Below are positions 17,221-26,942 of a stretch of 64,000 nt of DNA, piece by piece. A program made the position numbers and the translations under genes. Below the pieces are notes generated by a model. It searched no databases and was not told the origin of the DNA. It saw nothing but the letters and a program-made list of their open reading frames with translations. Every line of letters begins with the position of its first letter. Position 1 is the first letter of the stretch. This DNA is from Sediminibacillus dalangtanensis (GTDB lineage: Bacteria; Bacillota; Bacilli; Bacillales; Amphibacillaceae), in NCBI RefSeq assembly GCF_017792025.1, contig NZ_CP046956.1, forward strand, positions 2,790,001 through 2,854,000. The letters are read 5' to 3'.

Positions 17221-18903
17221 TTAAGAGGTTGCACTAAGCTTGTCGAGCTCCCGCTGCTTTAGTTCCCTGCGCAAAATTTTTCCGCTTATCTTTGTTTTCG
17301 GCAGTTCTGCAACTACTTCTATTTCCCGTGGAGCGGCATGTGCTGCTAAGTTTGTTTTAACAAATACGCGCAGTTCCTCAAGCAATTCAGGCGTTTCAAC
17401 GTAACCGGAACGCAAGGTGATAAATGCTTTTACCAGTTCGCCACGCAGGGGATCCGGCTTACCGATCACTCCCGCTTCTGCAACGGCAGGATGTTCGATC
17501 AACTTGCTTTCCACTTCGAACGGCCCGATCCGCTCTCCGGCTGAATTGATCATGTCATCGCTTCTACCCTGGAAAAAGATATAGCCATCTTCATCCTGTA
17601 TCGCCAGATCGCCGGAGACATACCAGCCTTCATATAGAAAATAAGAAGCAAATTTACTCTGGTTTCCCCAAATCTCTTTCATTAATCCTGGCCACGGCGT
17701 TTTAACTGCAAGCTGGCCAATCGAGCCTGGAGGAAGCTCTTTCCCGCTTTCGTCCAATATACCGACCGTAATTCCAGGGAACGGGCGCCCCATCGATCCT
17801 GGCTTTATCGGTTCTGATGGAAGATTGACGATCAAATGGCCACCCGTTTCGGTCATCCACCAGGTATCATGAATCCGCAGTGATAAGTTATCCCAGGCCC
17901 AGTTGATAACTTCGGGATTCAATGGTTCCCCTACGCTTAAAATATGCCGCAGCGACTTCAGGTTATATTGTTTATATAACTCTCCTTGTGCCATCAGCAT
18001 ACGGAAAGCGGTAGGTGCACTGTACCAAATCGTGACACCGAAGTCTGCGATGATTTGATACCAGTTTTCCGCCCGAAAACGACCCGACTGGATGACAACA
18101 GCCGCCCGGTTCAGCCATGGAGCGAACAAACCATACACACTGCCTGTAACCCAGCCGGGATGGGAGGTACACCAATATACATCGTCCTCCTGAATATCCA
18201 GTACCCAGTGTCCGGATTGAAAGTGATGGACGACAGCCCTGTGTGCGTGCAACACACCTTTTGGCTTTCCTGTCGATCCGCTTGTGTAATGAATCAACAT
18301 GCCGTCCTCGGGATCGACCCATTCAACCAGCTCTTCTCCCGTCACAGCAGTCGGTTTGGCTGCTTCGATTTGATCAACCAGCAATACGGTCTGTAAGCTG
18401 GGGATTTCTGATTGCGGTACACGATGGACAAGTTCATTATCCGTAATCAAAAAAGTTCCACTGCAATCATTGATCCTGTCTTTTACGGCCTCTTCCATAA
18501 ATGCTTCGAACAACGGACCGGCAATAGCCCCAATCTTAATAATGGCCAGAATGGAAAAATAACAAGCAGGGGTTTTCGGAAGGAAAACAAACACGCGATC
18601 TCCTTTGCTGACACCCTGTTCCTTCAATACCTGTGCATAATGATCTGTTTTTTCTTTTACCTCGGCGAACGTGAAGCTCTCGTTGGATGCTTCCTGGACA
18701 AAATACAAAGCAGTCTTTTTGCCATACCCTTCGGCAACGTGACGATCGATCGTTTCGTAAGCGGCATTCCATTTGCCGGTTTTGGAAAGACTTAGTTGTT
18801 CTGCGGCTTGCTCCCAGGAGAATTCCGCAGCCACACGGCGATAGTCTGTTAAGTTGTGTACACCTTTATCGGCTTTAAGTATTTTCCCATCATTTCCTGT
18901 CAT
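17221..18903 (-). CDS. AMP-forming acyl-CoA synthetase, acetyl-CoA-synthetase-like
   Basis: Protein of 560 residues of the ANL superfamily, close to AcsA of Bacilli (about 570). Motifs: the phosphate loop YTSGSTGKPKG, TSHPGWVTGSVYG, SVGEPLNPEVINWAW, WWMTETGG, the hinge GRSDDMINSAGERIGPFEVE, and the adenylation lysine in KTKISGKILRRELK. The acetyl-CoA synthetase type is suggested by the tryptophan in TWWMTETGG, which limits the acyl pocket to short acids. It makes acetyl-CoA (or a short acyl-CoA) from acid, ATP and CoA. Placement between the ABC transporter and hom, in a SAM-controlled operon with metX upstream, suggests supply of acetyl-CoA for homoserine acetylation or activation of an imported acid. 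The start follows GAGGAGG. Confidence 0.88.
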   Translation of the reverse strand: MTGNDGKILKADKGVHNLTDYRRVAAEFSWEQAAEQLSLSKTGKWNAAYETIDRHVAEGYGKKTALYFVQEASNESFTFAEVKEKTDHYAQVLKEQGVSKGDRVFVFLPKTPACYFSILAIIKIGAIAGPLFEAFMEEAVKDRINDCSGTFLITDNELVHRVPQSEIPSLQTVLLVDQIEAAKPTAVTGEELVEWVDPEDGMLIHYTSGSTGKPKGVLHAHRAVVHHFQSGHWVLDIQEDDVYWCTSHPGWVTGSVYGLFAPWLNRAAVVIQSGRFRAENWYQIIADFGVTIWYSAPTAFRMLMAQGELYKQYNLKSLRHILSVGEPLNPEVINWAWDNLSLRIHDTWWMTETGGHLIVNLPSEPIKPGSMGRPFPGITVGILDESGKELPPGSIGQLAVKTPWPGLMKEIWGNQSKFASYFLYEGWYVSGDLAIQDEDGYIFFQGRSDDMINSAGERIGPFEVESKLIEHPAVAEAGVIGKPDPLRGELVKAFITLRSGYVETPELLEELRVFVKTNLAAHAAPREIEVVAELPKTKISGKILRRELKQRELDKLSATS

Positions 18904-18932
18904 GTTGTACCTCCTCTATGTATCCAGCTTGG

Positions 18933-19667
18933 TCAAGCTGTCTCGGTTGTTAAGTCCAAGCTGGCAAGTATTTCCGCTTTATAAGCAGCCTGCTCACTGC
19001 TTCCTCTTTCTCTCGGTCTCGGTTCGGAGATCGTGATCTCCCGTTCCACCTTGCCCGGCTGGCCACGCAGCACGATGATGCGGTCGCATAAATAAGCAGC
19101 TTCATCCACGTCATGGGTTACCAGCACCATTGTCGACTGATAATCCCTCCACACTTCAAGCAGCAAATCCTGCAGCTGCATTTTGGTAAACGCATCGAGG
19201 GCACTGAACGGTTCATCCAGCAGCAAAATTTCCGGTGAAGTGGCCAGTGCACGTGCAATCGCCACCCGCTGGGCCATCCCGCCTGAAAGTTGTTTCGGAT
19301 ACAATTTTTCACTGCCGGCAAGTCCGACACTTTCCAAGTAACGGCCTGCCTTCTTTTGTTTTTCCTCTCTGTTTCCCCCCAGACCGAAGGTGACATTGTC
19401 GAGTACATTCAACCAAGGCAGCAAACGAGGCTCCTGGAACATAAACCCAGCCGTCTTCTGTATGTCGTCCACTTTCTTATTATTGATTTCGATCACGCCG
19501 TCAAATTCGGTATCCAGTCCGGAGATGGCACGCAACAGGGTGCTTTTGCCGCAGCCGCTCGTTCCGAGAAGACCGATGATCTCACCAGGTTCCGCTCGGA
19601 AGGAAACATCCTCGACAGCTGCTTTTCCTGCAAACGTCCTTCCCACTCTTTCTAATTGAAGACTCAC
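18933..19667 (-). CDS. ABC transporter ATP-binding protein, SsuB/TauB-like
   Basis: Protein of 244 residues with all ABC ATPase motifs: Walker A GTSGCGKST, Q-loop in FMFQEPRLLPWL, signature LSGGMAQR, Walker B ILLLDEP, D-loop SALD and switch His in LVTHDVDEA. It belongs to the nitrate/sulfonate/taurine subfamily (the LLPW motif after the Q-loop is typical). It powers the permease encoded 12 bases upstream. The SAM-riboswitch context points to uptake of an organosulfur compound. Confidence 0.92.
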   Translation of the reverse strand: MSLQLERVGRTFAGKAAVEDVSFRAEPGEIIGLLGTSGCGKSTLLRAISGLDTEFDGVIEINNKKVDDIQKTAGFMFQEPRLLPWLNVLDNVTFGLGGNREEKQKKAGRYLESVGLAGSEKLYPKQLSGGMAQRVAIARALATSPEILLLDEPFSALDAFTKMQLQDLLLEVWRDYQSTMVLVTHDVDEAAYLCDRIIVLRGQPGKVEREITISEPRPRERGSSEQAAYKAEILASLDLTTETA

Positions 19668-19679
19668 CGCTTTACCTCC

Positions 19680-20525
19680 TTACGATTTTGCAGCCCGATC
19701 TTGCCAATGCAAAGTCCGGGTCTCCAGTATTTTCAGTACCCAATCCGACAGCTTTCCGATTATTGCGAACAAGACAATACTCGCGATAATCGTTTCCGGA
19801 GCGAGCGTGTTCTGGCCGACGACCAGCAAGTATCCAAGACCCTGGCTCGCGCCCATCAGCTCTGCTGCCACGACAAACATCCACCCCAATCCGAGACCGC
19901 TACGAAGTCCGACCAAAAAAGAAGGCAAAGATGCCGGAAGAATGATCCTTCGTACCAGCTGAAATGTATTCAATCCATACATTTTCCCTACCTCGATTAA
20001 CTTTCGATCGACGCCGCCGATGCCACTGACAATATTTAAATAGACTGGAAAAAAGACACCGACCGCAATCATGGCAATTTTCGATGGCTCGCCGATTCCC
20101 ATCCATAAAATGAACAACGGGACCCAGGCAAGAGAAGGGATCGAACGAAATGCTTGGATAAGCGGATCGAATAGCGCTTCGGCATGTTTATAAAATCCGA
20201 CCAACGAACCGAGCGCCACGGCTGCTGCCGTTCCTAGCAGAAAGCCCATCAACACCCGGTAGCTGGTGATGCCGACATGCCCCCAGAGCGTGCCATCTTC
20301 CGCCATCCCGACAATTGTCTCTAAAATAACGGACGGTGCAGGAAGCTGGTAGGCAGGAAAAACTTCCAAACGGCTTAACACTTCCCACACAACCACCAAC
20401 AAAGCCGGAAAAATACTCCCCAATAACAAGGGATGGGTGAACGGATTCTTCGGTTTGATCGTCGATGGCTTGCTCTTGCTTCCCGATGTGAAGACACCGC
20501 TCACTTCACTTTGATTTTTGGCCAT
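19680..20525 (-). CDS. ABC transporter permease, SsuC/TauC-like
   Basis: Protein of 281 residues with about six or seven transmembrane helices and the BPD-transp-1 EAA loop in EVGKMYGLNTFQLVRRIILP. It belongs to the sulfonate/taurine/nitrate permease family (sequence FRSIPSLAWVPLFILWMGIG is characteristic). The N-terminal 30 residues are charged and cytoplasmic. It forms the channel with the ATPase and the lipoprotein encoded on either side, with 24 and 12 base gaps. Substrate is not identified beyond the operon context. Confidence 0.92.
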   Translation of the reverse strand: MAKNQSEVSGVFTSGSKSKPSTIKPKNPFTHPLLLGSIFPALLVVVWEVLSRLEVFPAYQLPAPSVILETIVGMAEDGTLWGHVGITSYRVLMGFLLGTAAAVALGSLVGFYKHAEALFDPLIQAFRSIPSLAWVPLFILWMGIGEPSKIAMIAVGVFFPVYLNIVSGIGGVDRKLIEVGKMYGLNTFQLVRRIILPASLPSFLVGLRSGLGLGWMFVVAAELMGASQGLGYLLVVGQNTLAPETIIASIVLFAIIGKLSDWVLKILETRTLHWQDRAAKS

Positions 20526-20549
20526 GTCTGGTCCTCCTCTCTGACTTTT

Positions 20550-21554
20550 TTATTCCGATATGGTTTCTTCCGCGAAAGATGGGTCGATCAGTTCGTCTGT
20601 CAATTCTTCAATATTGGCTTCCGGATCAATCGTCTCGCTTTCCTGTAGCACTTTTCCAGCCTCAATTAATGCGTCCCGATGTACTTTGCCGGGAACAGGC
20701 TCGGAAAAATCGTTACGTTCCAGTTGTTTGACTGCGACTTCCTCTTTGATTTCTGCTTCTTCAGCCAATAACTCGGCAGCTTCCTCCGGGTTCTCCTTGA
20801 CCCATTTTCTTGCTTTTTCGTACACCTTAATCACACGGTCAACGTATTCCGGATGCTTTTCCGCAAACTCCTCGCGGACATTCAGGAAACCGTACGTATT
20901 AAAGTCAGGATTCCGATAAAAAAGCTTTGCATCCGATTCGAGTTCCAAACGGGCCATATGCGGGTCAAGCCCGGCCCATGCGTCCACCTGCCCGGATGTC
21001 AGGGCGGATGCGCCATCACCGTGCTGCAGATTGACGATTTCCACATCCTCTGCCGGAACACCTTCAGCTTCCAAAGCACGTAGCAGGAAAATGTAGGGAT
21101 CGGTTCCCAGCGTGGCGGCAACCTTCTTTCCTTTCAAATCTTCGAGGCTGGTGATCCCGGAATCTTTCGCTGTGACCAATGCAGTCCATTCCGGTTTTGA
21201 ATAAATGTACACATTCTTGATCGGCGCTCCGTTTGCTTTGGACATCAACGCTGCCGCTCCGGCAGTCGATCCAAAATCGACGCTGTCACTGTTCAAAAAC
21301 TCCAGGGCTTTATTGCTCCCTTGGCTTAGTGCCCATTCTATGTCGATGCCCTCTTCTTCAAATTCTTCCTCTGCCCAGCCGAATTTTTTCAACACCAGGC
21401 TGGTCGGTGAATAGTACGCATAGTCAAGCCGTATCTTATCTGGCGCTCCTTCCGAACTTGCGCTCGATGAACAGCCGGCAGTAACGATAATAATCACCGC
21501 CAAAGCCGTCAGAGCTAAAAAACTTCTTATATCTATCAATGGGATGCGATTCAT
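20550..21554 (-). CDS. ABC transporter substrate-binding lipoprotein, SsuA/NMT1-like
   Basis: Protein of 334 residues. A signal peptide with lipobox VTAGC (Cys at about 28) anchors it outside the membrane. The mature part is a class II periplasmic-binding fold of the sulfonate/taurine type: DYAYYSPTSLVLKKFGWAEE, SDSVDFGSTAGAAALMS, SLEDLKGKKVAATLGTDPY and SGQVDAWAGLDPHM. No FMNH2-dependent sulfonate monooxygenase (SsuD) gene is adjacent, so if the ligand is a sulfonate the desulfonating enzyme is elsewhere; another sulfur-containing ligand or a methionine precursor is also possible. It starts 29 bases after metY. Confidence 0.9.
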   Translation of the reverse strand: MNRIPLIDIRSFLALTALAVIIIVTAGCSSSASSEGAPDKIRLDYAYYSPTSLVLKKFGWAEEEFEEEGIDIEWALSQGSNKALEFLNSDSVDFGSTAGAAALMSKANGAPIKNVYIYSKPEWTALVTAKDSGITSLEDLKGKKVAATLGTDPYIFLLRALEAEGVPAEDVEIVNLQHGDGASALTSGQVDAWAGLDPHMARLELESDAKLFYRNPDFNTYGFLNVREEFAEKHPEYVDRVIKVYEKARKWVKENPEEAAELLAEEAEIKEEVAVKQLERNDFSEPVPGKVHRDALIEAGKVLQESETIDPEANIEELTDELIDPSFAEETISE

Positions 21555-21583
21555 GGGTATCCTCCTCGTCGTTGGTATGATTT

Positions 21584-23563
<1,980 letters not shown>

Positions 23564-23592
23564 TCCATATTAAATTGTCTTGTCTTTGTGTA

Positions 23593-24678
23593 TTAGTTTT
23601 CCAATCCCGATTTAATAATGCTTCCCCATTTTTCAAATTCGACCAGAAAACCGTCATGCCCGAAACTGGTATCAATCAACGTGTATTCTGCCTCTTTCCC
23701 ATTCTGTTTCAACTGGTCGATGAACTGTTCCAGCGAACCCGGCGGAAACAGCAAATCCCCGCTGTAACCCAGCGCCGTTACCGGTGCTTCAATCCGGGAA
23801 GCGGCCTGTTGCCAACCGTCGCGACCACGCCCGATATCATGGGTATCCATCGCCTTCAACAAATACAAATAACTGTTGGCATCAAAACGTTTGGTCAGCT
23901 TTTTCCCCTGGTAATCAAGATAGGATTCGATTTCATAGGCAATTTCATCGTGGAAGTTCCCGGCAGGGGCACGCTGCTTCCTGGAAAAACGTTCATTGAA
24001 CAAATCTCCCGATCGGTATGTGATCATCCCCACCATACGTGCCAGACTCAATCCACTCTCCGGTATGGTTCCTTCGGTATAATTGCCATTGTTCCAATTC
24101 GGGTCATGAAGAATGGCAAGCCTTGCGATATTGTTAAATGCAATCGCATAGTCGGTCAAGTACGGCGTGACAGCCAATGGGATCAAACGGTCCATTTTGT
24201 CAGGGTACATCACTCCCCACTCCAATACTTGCATCCCGCCGAGCGACCCGCCTATGACTGCGGTCAAATGGTCGATACCCAATTTTTCAAGTGCCATCTG
24301 TTGGGCACGGACCATATCGCGGACCGTTATAAACGGAAACTTGGCCTGGTAGGGCTCTCCTGTCCGAGGGTCTAGACTAAGCGGTCCGGTCGAACCATTG
24401 CAGCCGCCCAATACGTTGAATGAAATAACTTGGAACCGATCACTATCGATAAAGCCCCCAGGGGTGATCATTTCTGCCCAGTAGCCTGGCATATCCTGGT
24501 CACCAGCTGCATGTTGGCTGCCGGTCAATGCATGACAGACTAGGATTGCCGGTCCCTCGGCCAATCCAACCCGTTCGTAGGCAAGCTCAACCTCCTGGAT
24601 CACGGTACCGGATTCCAACTCGAGTTCTCCTATGTTGACAGTACCGGTCTTCCTCTCAACAGCTGTTTTCACTTCCAT
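23593..24678 (-). CDS. metX: Homoserine O-acetyltransferase
   Basis: Alpha/beta-hydrolase-fold acetyltransferase of 361 residues, the usual length. It transfers acetyl from acetyl-CoA to homoserine, the first committed step of methionine synthesis in this branch. Visible motifs: LVCHALTGSQHAAG (oxyanion region), NVLGGCNGSTGP, the nucleophile elbow GGSLGGMQ with Ser145, the Asp in SGDLLFPPG and the His in DTSFGHDGFL. The acetyl (rather than succinyl) type is supported by the partner metY. It has its own SAM riboswitch and a strong promoter 500 bases upstream, and a second riboswitch 30 bases after its stop. Confidence 0.95.
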   Translation of the reverse strand: MEVKTAVERKTGTVNIGELELESGTVIQEVELAYERVGLAEGPAILVCHALTGSQHAAGDQDMPGYWAEMITPGGFIDSDRFQVISFNVLGGCNGSTGPLSLDPRTGEPYQAKFPFITVRDMVRAQQMALEKLGIDHLTAVIGGSLGGMQVLEWGVMYPDKMDRLIPLAVTPYLTDYAIAFNNIARLAILHDPNWNNGNYTEGTIPESGLSLARMVGMITYRSGDLFNERFSRKQRAPAGNFHDEIAYEIESYLDYQGKKLTKRFDANSYLYLLKAMDTHDIGRGRDGWQQAASRIEAPVTALGYSGDLLFPPGSLEQFIDQLKQNGKEAEYTLIDTSFGHDGFLVEFEKWGSIIKSGLEN

Positions 24679-24793
24679 ACGACGGATCCACCACCTTTCT
24701 TGTTTTCAATTGATTTGCTCATTTCTCAATCCATTCGCCACAGCGAACCCATATGGATATTCTTTATCACTTTTCCAGTTGTTTGCCTCCCAG

Positions 24794-25032
24794 TTAACTG
24801 TCCAGGAAGGCAGGACAAAAGCGCAAGCGCCTGTTTAAAGGAGTACAGGCTAGAGTCGCCACGTCCTGTGGCAACGCCTGCATGACCCACATCGTTTGGG
24901 CCTCCGACAAGCTTAAGAATAGCCTCGGCTTGGCGCTTTTTGCCACACAGAGGGTGGGCTTAAGACCTCGAGGGGGTAAGCGCTGGAGCTGGATGTGGCT
25001 GGTTCAGCCAATAATGATCCACAGACAGTTAA
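24794..25032. repeat. MITE-like interspersed element, about 239 bp
   Basis: Bounded by perfect 9-bp inverted repeats TTAACTGTC (24794-24802) and GACAGTTAA (25024-25032). Inside are AAAAGCGCAAGCGCC near the left end, TCCGACAAGCTTAAGAATAG in the centre and AAGCGCTGGAGCTGGATGTG near the right, a combination I recall from intergenic repeats of Bacillaceae. No coding capacity. It separates metX from its riboswitch, so it is part of the metX 5' untranslated region. Confidence 0.6.
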
Positions 25033-25050
25033 ATTTATAAATTTCCTACA

Positions 25051-25209
25051 CAATAAAAAAATGCCTCTCCAGAAGATAGAGAGGCATTGGTTATCAATTC
25101 ACTCCTTATCTTCCAAGCTTTCGCTCAGCAGGAATTAGCACCTTTTTAAGCCGTGGCTTAAAGGTTGCCGGGTTTCATCGGGCCAGTCCCTCCACCTCTC
25201 TGGATAAGT
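25051..25209 (-). promoter_or_regulatory. SAM-I (S-box) riboswitch upstream of metX
   Basis: Same architecture as the copy at 23.5 kb: ACTTATCCAGAGAGG, GAGGGACTGGCCCGATGAA, CCCGGCAACC, variable hairpin, AAGGTGCTAATTCC, closing strand near 25105. The terminator hairpin ATGCCTCTC/GAGAGGCAT (25061-25087) is followed on the minus strand by a T-rich run. Unusually, about 370 bases, including a 239-bp repeat element, lie between the terminator and the metX start. Confidence 0.95.
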
Positions 25210-25241
25210 ATTCGCAATATTCCGTTTTGATTGTAACCAGA

Positions 25242-25282
25242 ATTCTAGCATGTAGCAGAAAACCTGTCAACAGGTTTTCTGC
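25242..25282 (-). promoter_or_regulatory. SigmaA promoter of metX with palindrome over the -35
   Basis: On the minus strand TTGACA (25270-25265), 17 bases, TAGAAT (25247-25242), ending about 30 bases before the riboswitch. The -35 lies at the centre of a perfect inverted repeat with 13-bp arms GCAGAAAACCTGT/ACAGGTTTTCTGC (25255-25267 and 25270-25282), which could be an operator. Confidence 0.75.
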
Positions 25283-25294
25283 CTATTTCATTTT

Positions 25295-25309
25295 TTAAAA
25301 TTATTATTA
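25295..25309 (+). promoter_or_regulatory. Possible PerR/Fur-type box upstream of Mn catalase
   Basis: TTAAAATTATTATTA differs at two positions from the PerR consensus TTATAATNATTATAA. The position, about 135 bases before a peroxide-degrading enzyme gene, is suggestive, but the region is AT-rich and chance matches are likely. Confidence 0.25.
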
Positions 25310-25329
25310 AGAAAAAATAAGAATAAACC

Positions 25330-25355
25330 GTTTATTTCCCGTTACTTGCGGGAAG
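25330..25355 (+). promoter_or_regulatory. Candidate sigmaB promoter of the Mn catalase gene
   Basis: GTTTAT, 14 bases, GGGAAG compares with the sigmaB consensus GTTTAA-N12-15-GGGTAT (5/6 and 4/6). Mn catalases of Bacilli are often general-stress genes, which fits. Confidence 0.4.
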
Positions 25356-25443
25356 ATGTTAACTGTCGCGATAGGACGGGCCCGCCAGCGATATCGAAGT
25401 CAGAAGAAAGCAGACGAAATTACTTAAAAAGGTGGTTTTTCAC

Positions 25444-26268
25444 TTGTTTTTTCACAGAAAAGAACTTCAGTATCATGCAAAACCAGAAAAGTCCGACCCA
25501 CTCTTTGCCAAGCAGCTCCAGGAGATCTTAGGTGGACAATTCGGTGAAATGTCCGTAGCGATGCAGTATCTTTTCCAAGGCTTCAACACGCGCGGAAACG
25601 AAAAGTATAAAGACTTGATCATGGACACTGGTGCAGAAGAACTTGGCCACGTTGAAATGATTGCCACCATGGTTGCACGTTTACTGGATGGAGCGCCAAT
25701 CAACGAACAGGAAAAAGCGGCTGAAGACCCTGTAATCGGCGCAATTATGGGCGGTATGAACCCGCATCACGCGATTGTTTCCGGACTCGGAGCCACTCCG
25801 GAAAATAGTGCAGGCGTCCCATGGAGTGCAGGATATATCATTGCCAGCGGCAACTTGATGGCAGACATGCGTGCCAATCTTAACGCTGAATCGCAAGGAA
25901 GACTGCAGGTTGCCCGACTTTATGAATTGACGGAAGACCGCGGTGTCAAAGACATGCTTTCCTTCCTGCTGGCCAGAGATACCATGCACCAAAACCAATG
26001 GATGGCAGCCCTGCAGGAATTAGAAGAAAAAGAGGGCGGCAAAATCACTCCTACCACCGTACCAGCAGAATGGGAAGCATTGGACTTCTCCCATAAACTG
26101 TATAACTTTTCTGAAGGAGAGGATAGTGCACGCGGTATTTGGGCTTCTGGCAATGCGCCTGACGGCCATGACTTTCAATATGAAAGCGAGCCAGTAGGCT
26201 TTGGAGGAAAACCGGAACTGAAACCAGCTCCTCCATATGTACACTCAACACCTCCCCTTGATAAATAA
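25444..26268 (+). CDS. Manganese catalase
   Basis: Di-manganese catalase of 274 residues that degrades hydrogen peroxide, like YdbD/YjqC of B. subtilis. A ferritin-like four-helix bundle supplies the metal ligands: Glu in GGQFGEMSVAMQYLFQ, GAEELGHVEMIATMVARLL, then a second E/H pair in YELTEDRGVKDMLSFLLARD and TMHQNQW. The C-terminal tail is proline-rich (KPAPPYVHSTPP). The start is placed at TTG 25444, giving LFFHRKELQYHAKPEK, because AAAAAGGTGG at 25426-25435 is a ribosome site for it and overlaps the earlier GTG. Monocistronic, with a strong terminator after it and stress-type promoter candidates before it. Confidence 0.92.
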   Translation: MFFHRKELQYHAKPEKSDPLFAKQLQEILGGQFGEMSVAMQYLFQGFNTRGNEKYKDLIMDTGAEELGHVEMIATMVARLLDGAPINEQEKAAEDPVIGAIMGGMNPHHAIVSGLGATPENSAGVPWSAGYIIASGNLMADMRANLNAESQGRLQVARLYELTEDRGVKDMLSFLLARDTMHQNQWMAALQELEEKEGGKITPTTVPAEWEALDFSHKLYNFSEGEDSARGIWASGNAPDGHDFQYESEPVGFGGKPELKPAPPYVHSTPPLDK

Positions 26269-26281
26269 ACACAGACAAGCG

Positions 26282-26322
26282 AAATAGACCTGTGTACCAA
26301 GTCGTGCACAGGTCTATTTTTT
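26282..26322 (+). terminator. Terminator of the Mn catalase gene
   Basis: AAATAGACCTGTG (26282-26294) pairs with CACAGGTCTATTT (26307-26319), followed by TTT. Confidence 0.88.
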
Positions 26323-26386
26323 GGTTGTTTTTTTCTTGTTGATCAAGGGAAGTACATATCGTGATACACTTTTCTTGGAGGGAATT

Positions 26387-26545
26387 ATGGTTTATTTGCG
26401 GGAACTGGAAGAAAAAATCGAAGCATTGCGACTTAAAATGTATGAAGCATACAGTAAAAATCCGAGTGGGCAAGAAGTGCTGCAAATATCCCAAACGCTG
26501 GACGAAGCCATCAACCAGCTTGAACAGCAAAAACGACAGCAATAA
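26387..26545 (+). CDS. Spo0E-family aspartyl-phosphate phosphatase
   Basis: Protein of 52 residues forming two helices, as in Spo0E/YisI/YnzD. The second helix has the family signature SQTLDEAINQL (S-x-x-L-D-x-x-I-N-x), which contacts the phosphorylated aspartate of Spo0A; the first helix is LRELEEKIEALRLKMYEAY. Such proteins dephosphorylate Spo0A~P and delay sporulation. The start ATG at 26387 follows GGAGGG. It lies alone between the catalase terminator and the tRNA gene. Which of the several Spo0E paralogues it corresponds to cannot be told. Confidence 0.85.
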   Translation: MVYLRELEEKIEALRLKMYEAYSKNPSGQEVLQISQTLDEAINQLEQQKRQQ

Positions 26546-26670
26546 TTTGTTTAGTTCTCGCTGCCTGTTCAATAGGTTATATTTTACCTCTTGCATTCAA
26601 AAATTATATGACGTATAATAGTCGTTGTCAGTCGGCGCTGAATATCAGCACCGAATAACCCTATTATTTT

Positions 26671-26746
26671 GCGCTCGTAGCTCAGTCGGATAGAGCGGTG
26701 GTTTCCGGTACCACGTCTGTCGGGGGTTCGAATCCCTCCGAGCGCG
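26671..26746 (+). tRNA. tRNA-Arg (anticodon CCG)
   Basis: Cloverleaf from GCGCTCG to CGAGCGC plus discriminator G. D-stem GCTC/GAGC, anticodon stem GTGGT/ACCAC with loop TTCCGGT (anticodon CCG, reading CGG), T-stem GGGGG/CCCTC with loop TTCGAAT. By my count the variable region has seven bases, longer than the usual five. CCA is not encoded. Confidence 0.92.
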
Positions 26747-26757
26747 TATTTCAAAAG

Positions 26758-26794
26758 GACTTCCTTCAAGTAATTTGAAGGAAGTCTTTTTTTT
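26758..26794 (+). terminator. Terminator of tRNA-Arg
   Basis: GACTTCCTTCAA (26758-26769) and TTGAAGGAAGTC (26775-26786) form a perfect 12-bp stem followed by eight T residues. Confidence 0.92.
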
Positions 26795-26942
26795 ATGGGA
26801 GAAGTAGTATTAATAGCGGTGTGATGCTTCCTTTCTTCCGTGGCTTCCACTATGTTTTGCGAGCAACTATGTAGGTTTTCACATCCATTCTAGCCAATAA
26901 ATTTAATGGTCGAATCGAGGCTGAAAAACGAGAGAAAGAACG

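Noticed and set aside
17221..18903. Canonical acsA housekeeping acetyl-CoA synthetase
   Set aside because: The motifs fit, but the acuABC neighbours of acsA are missing and the gene sits in a SAM-riboswitch operon, so no gene symbol was given.
20550..21554. Thiamine-precursor (THI5/NMT1, ThiY) binding protein
   Set aside because: The fold is the same, but there is no TPP riboswitch or thi gene; the SAM riboswitch context favours a sulfur ligand.
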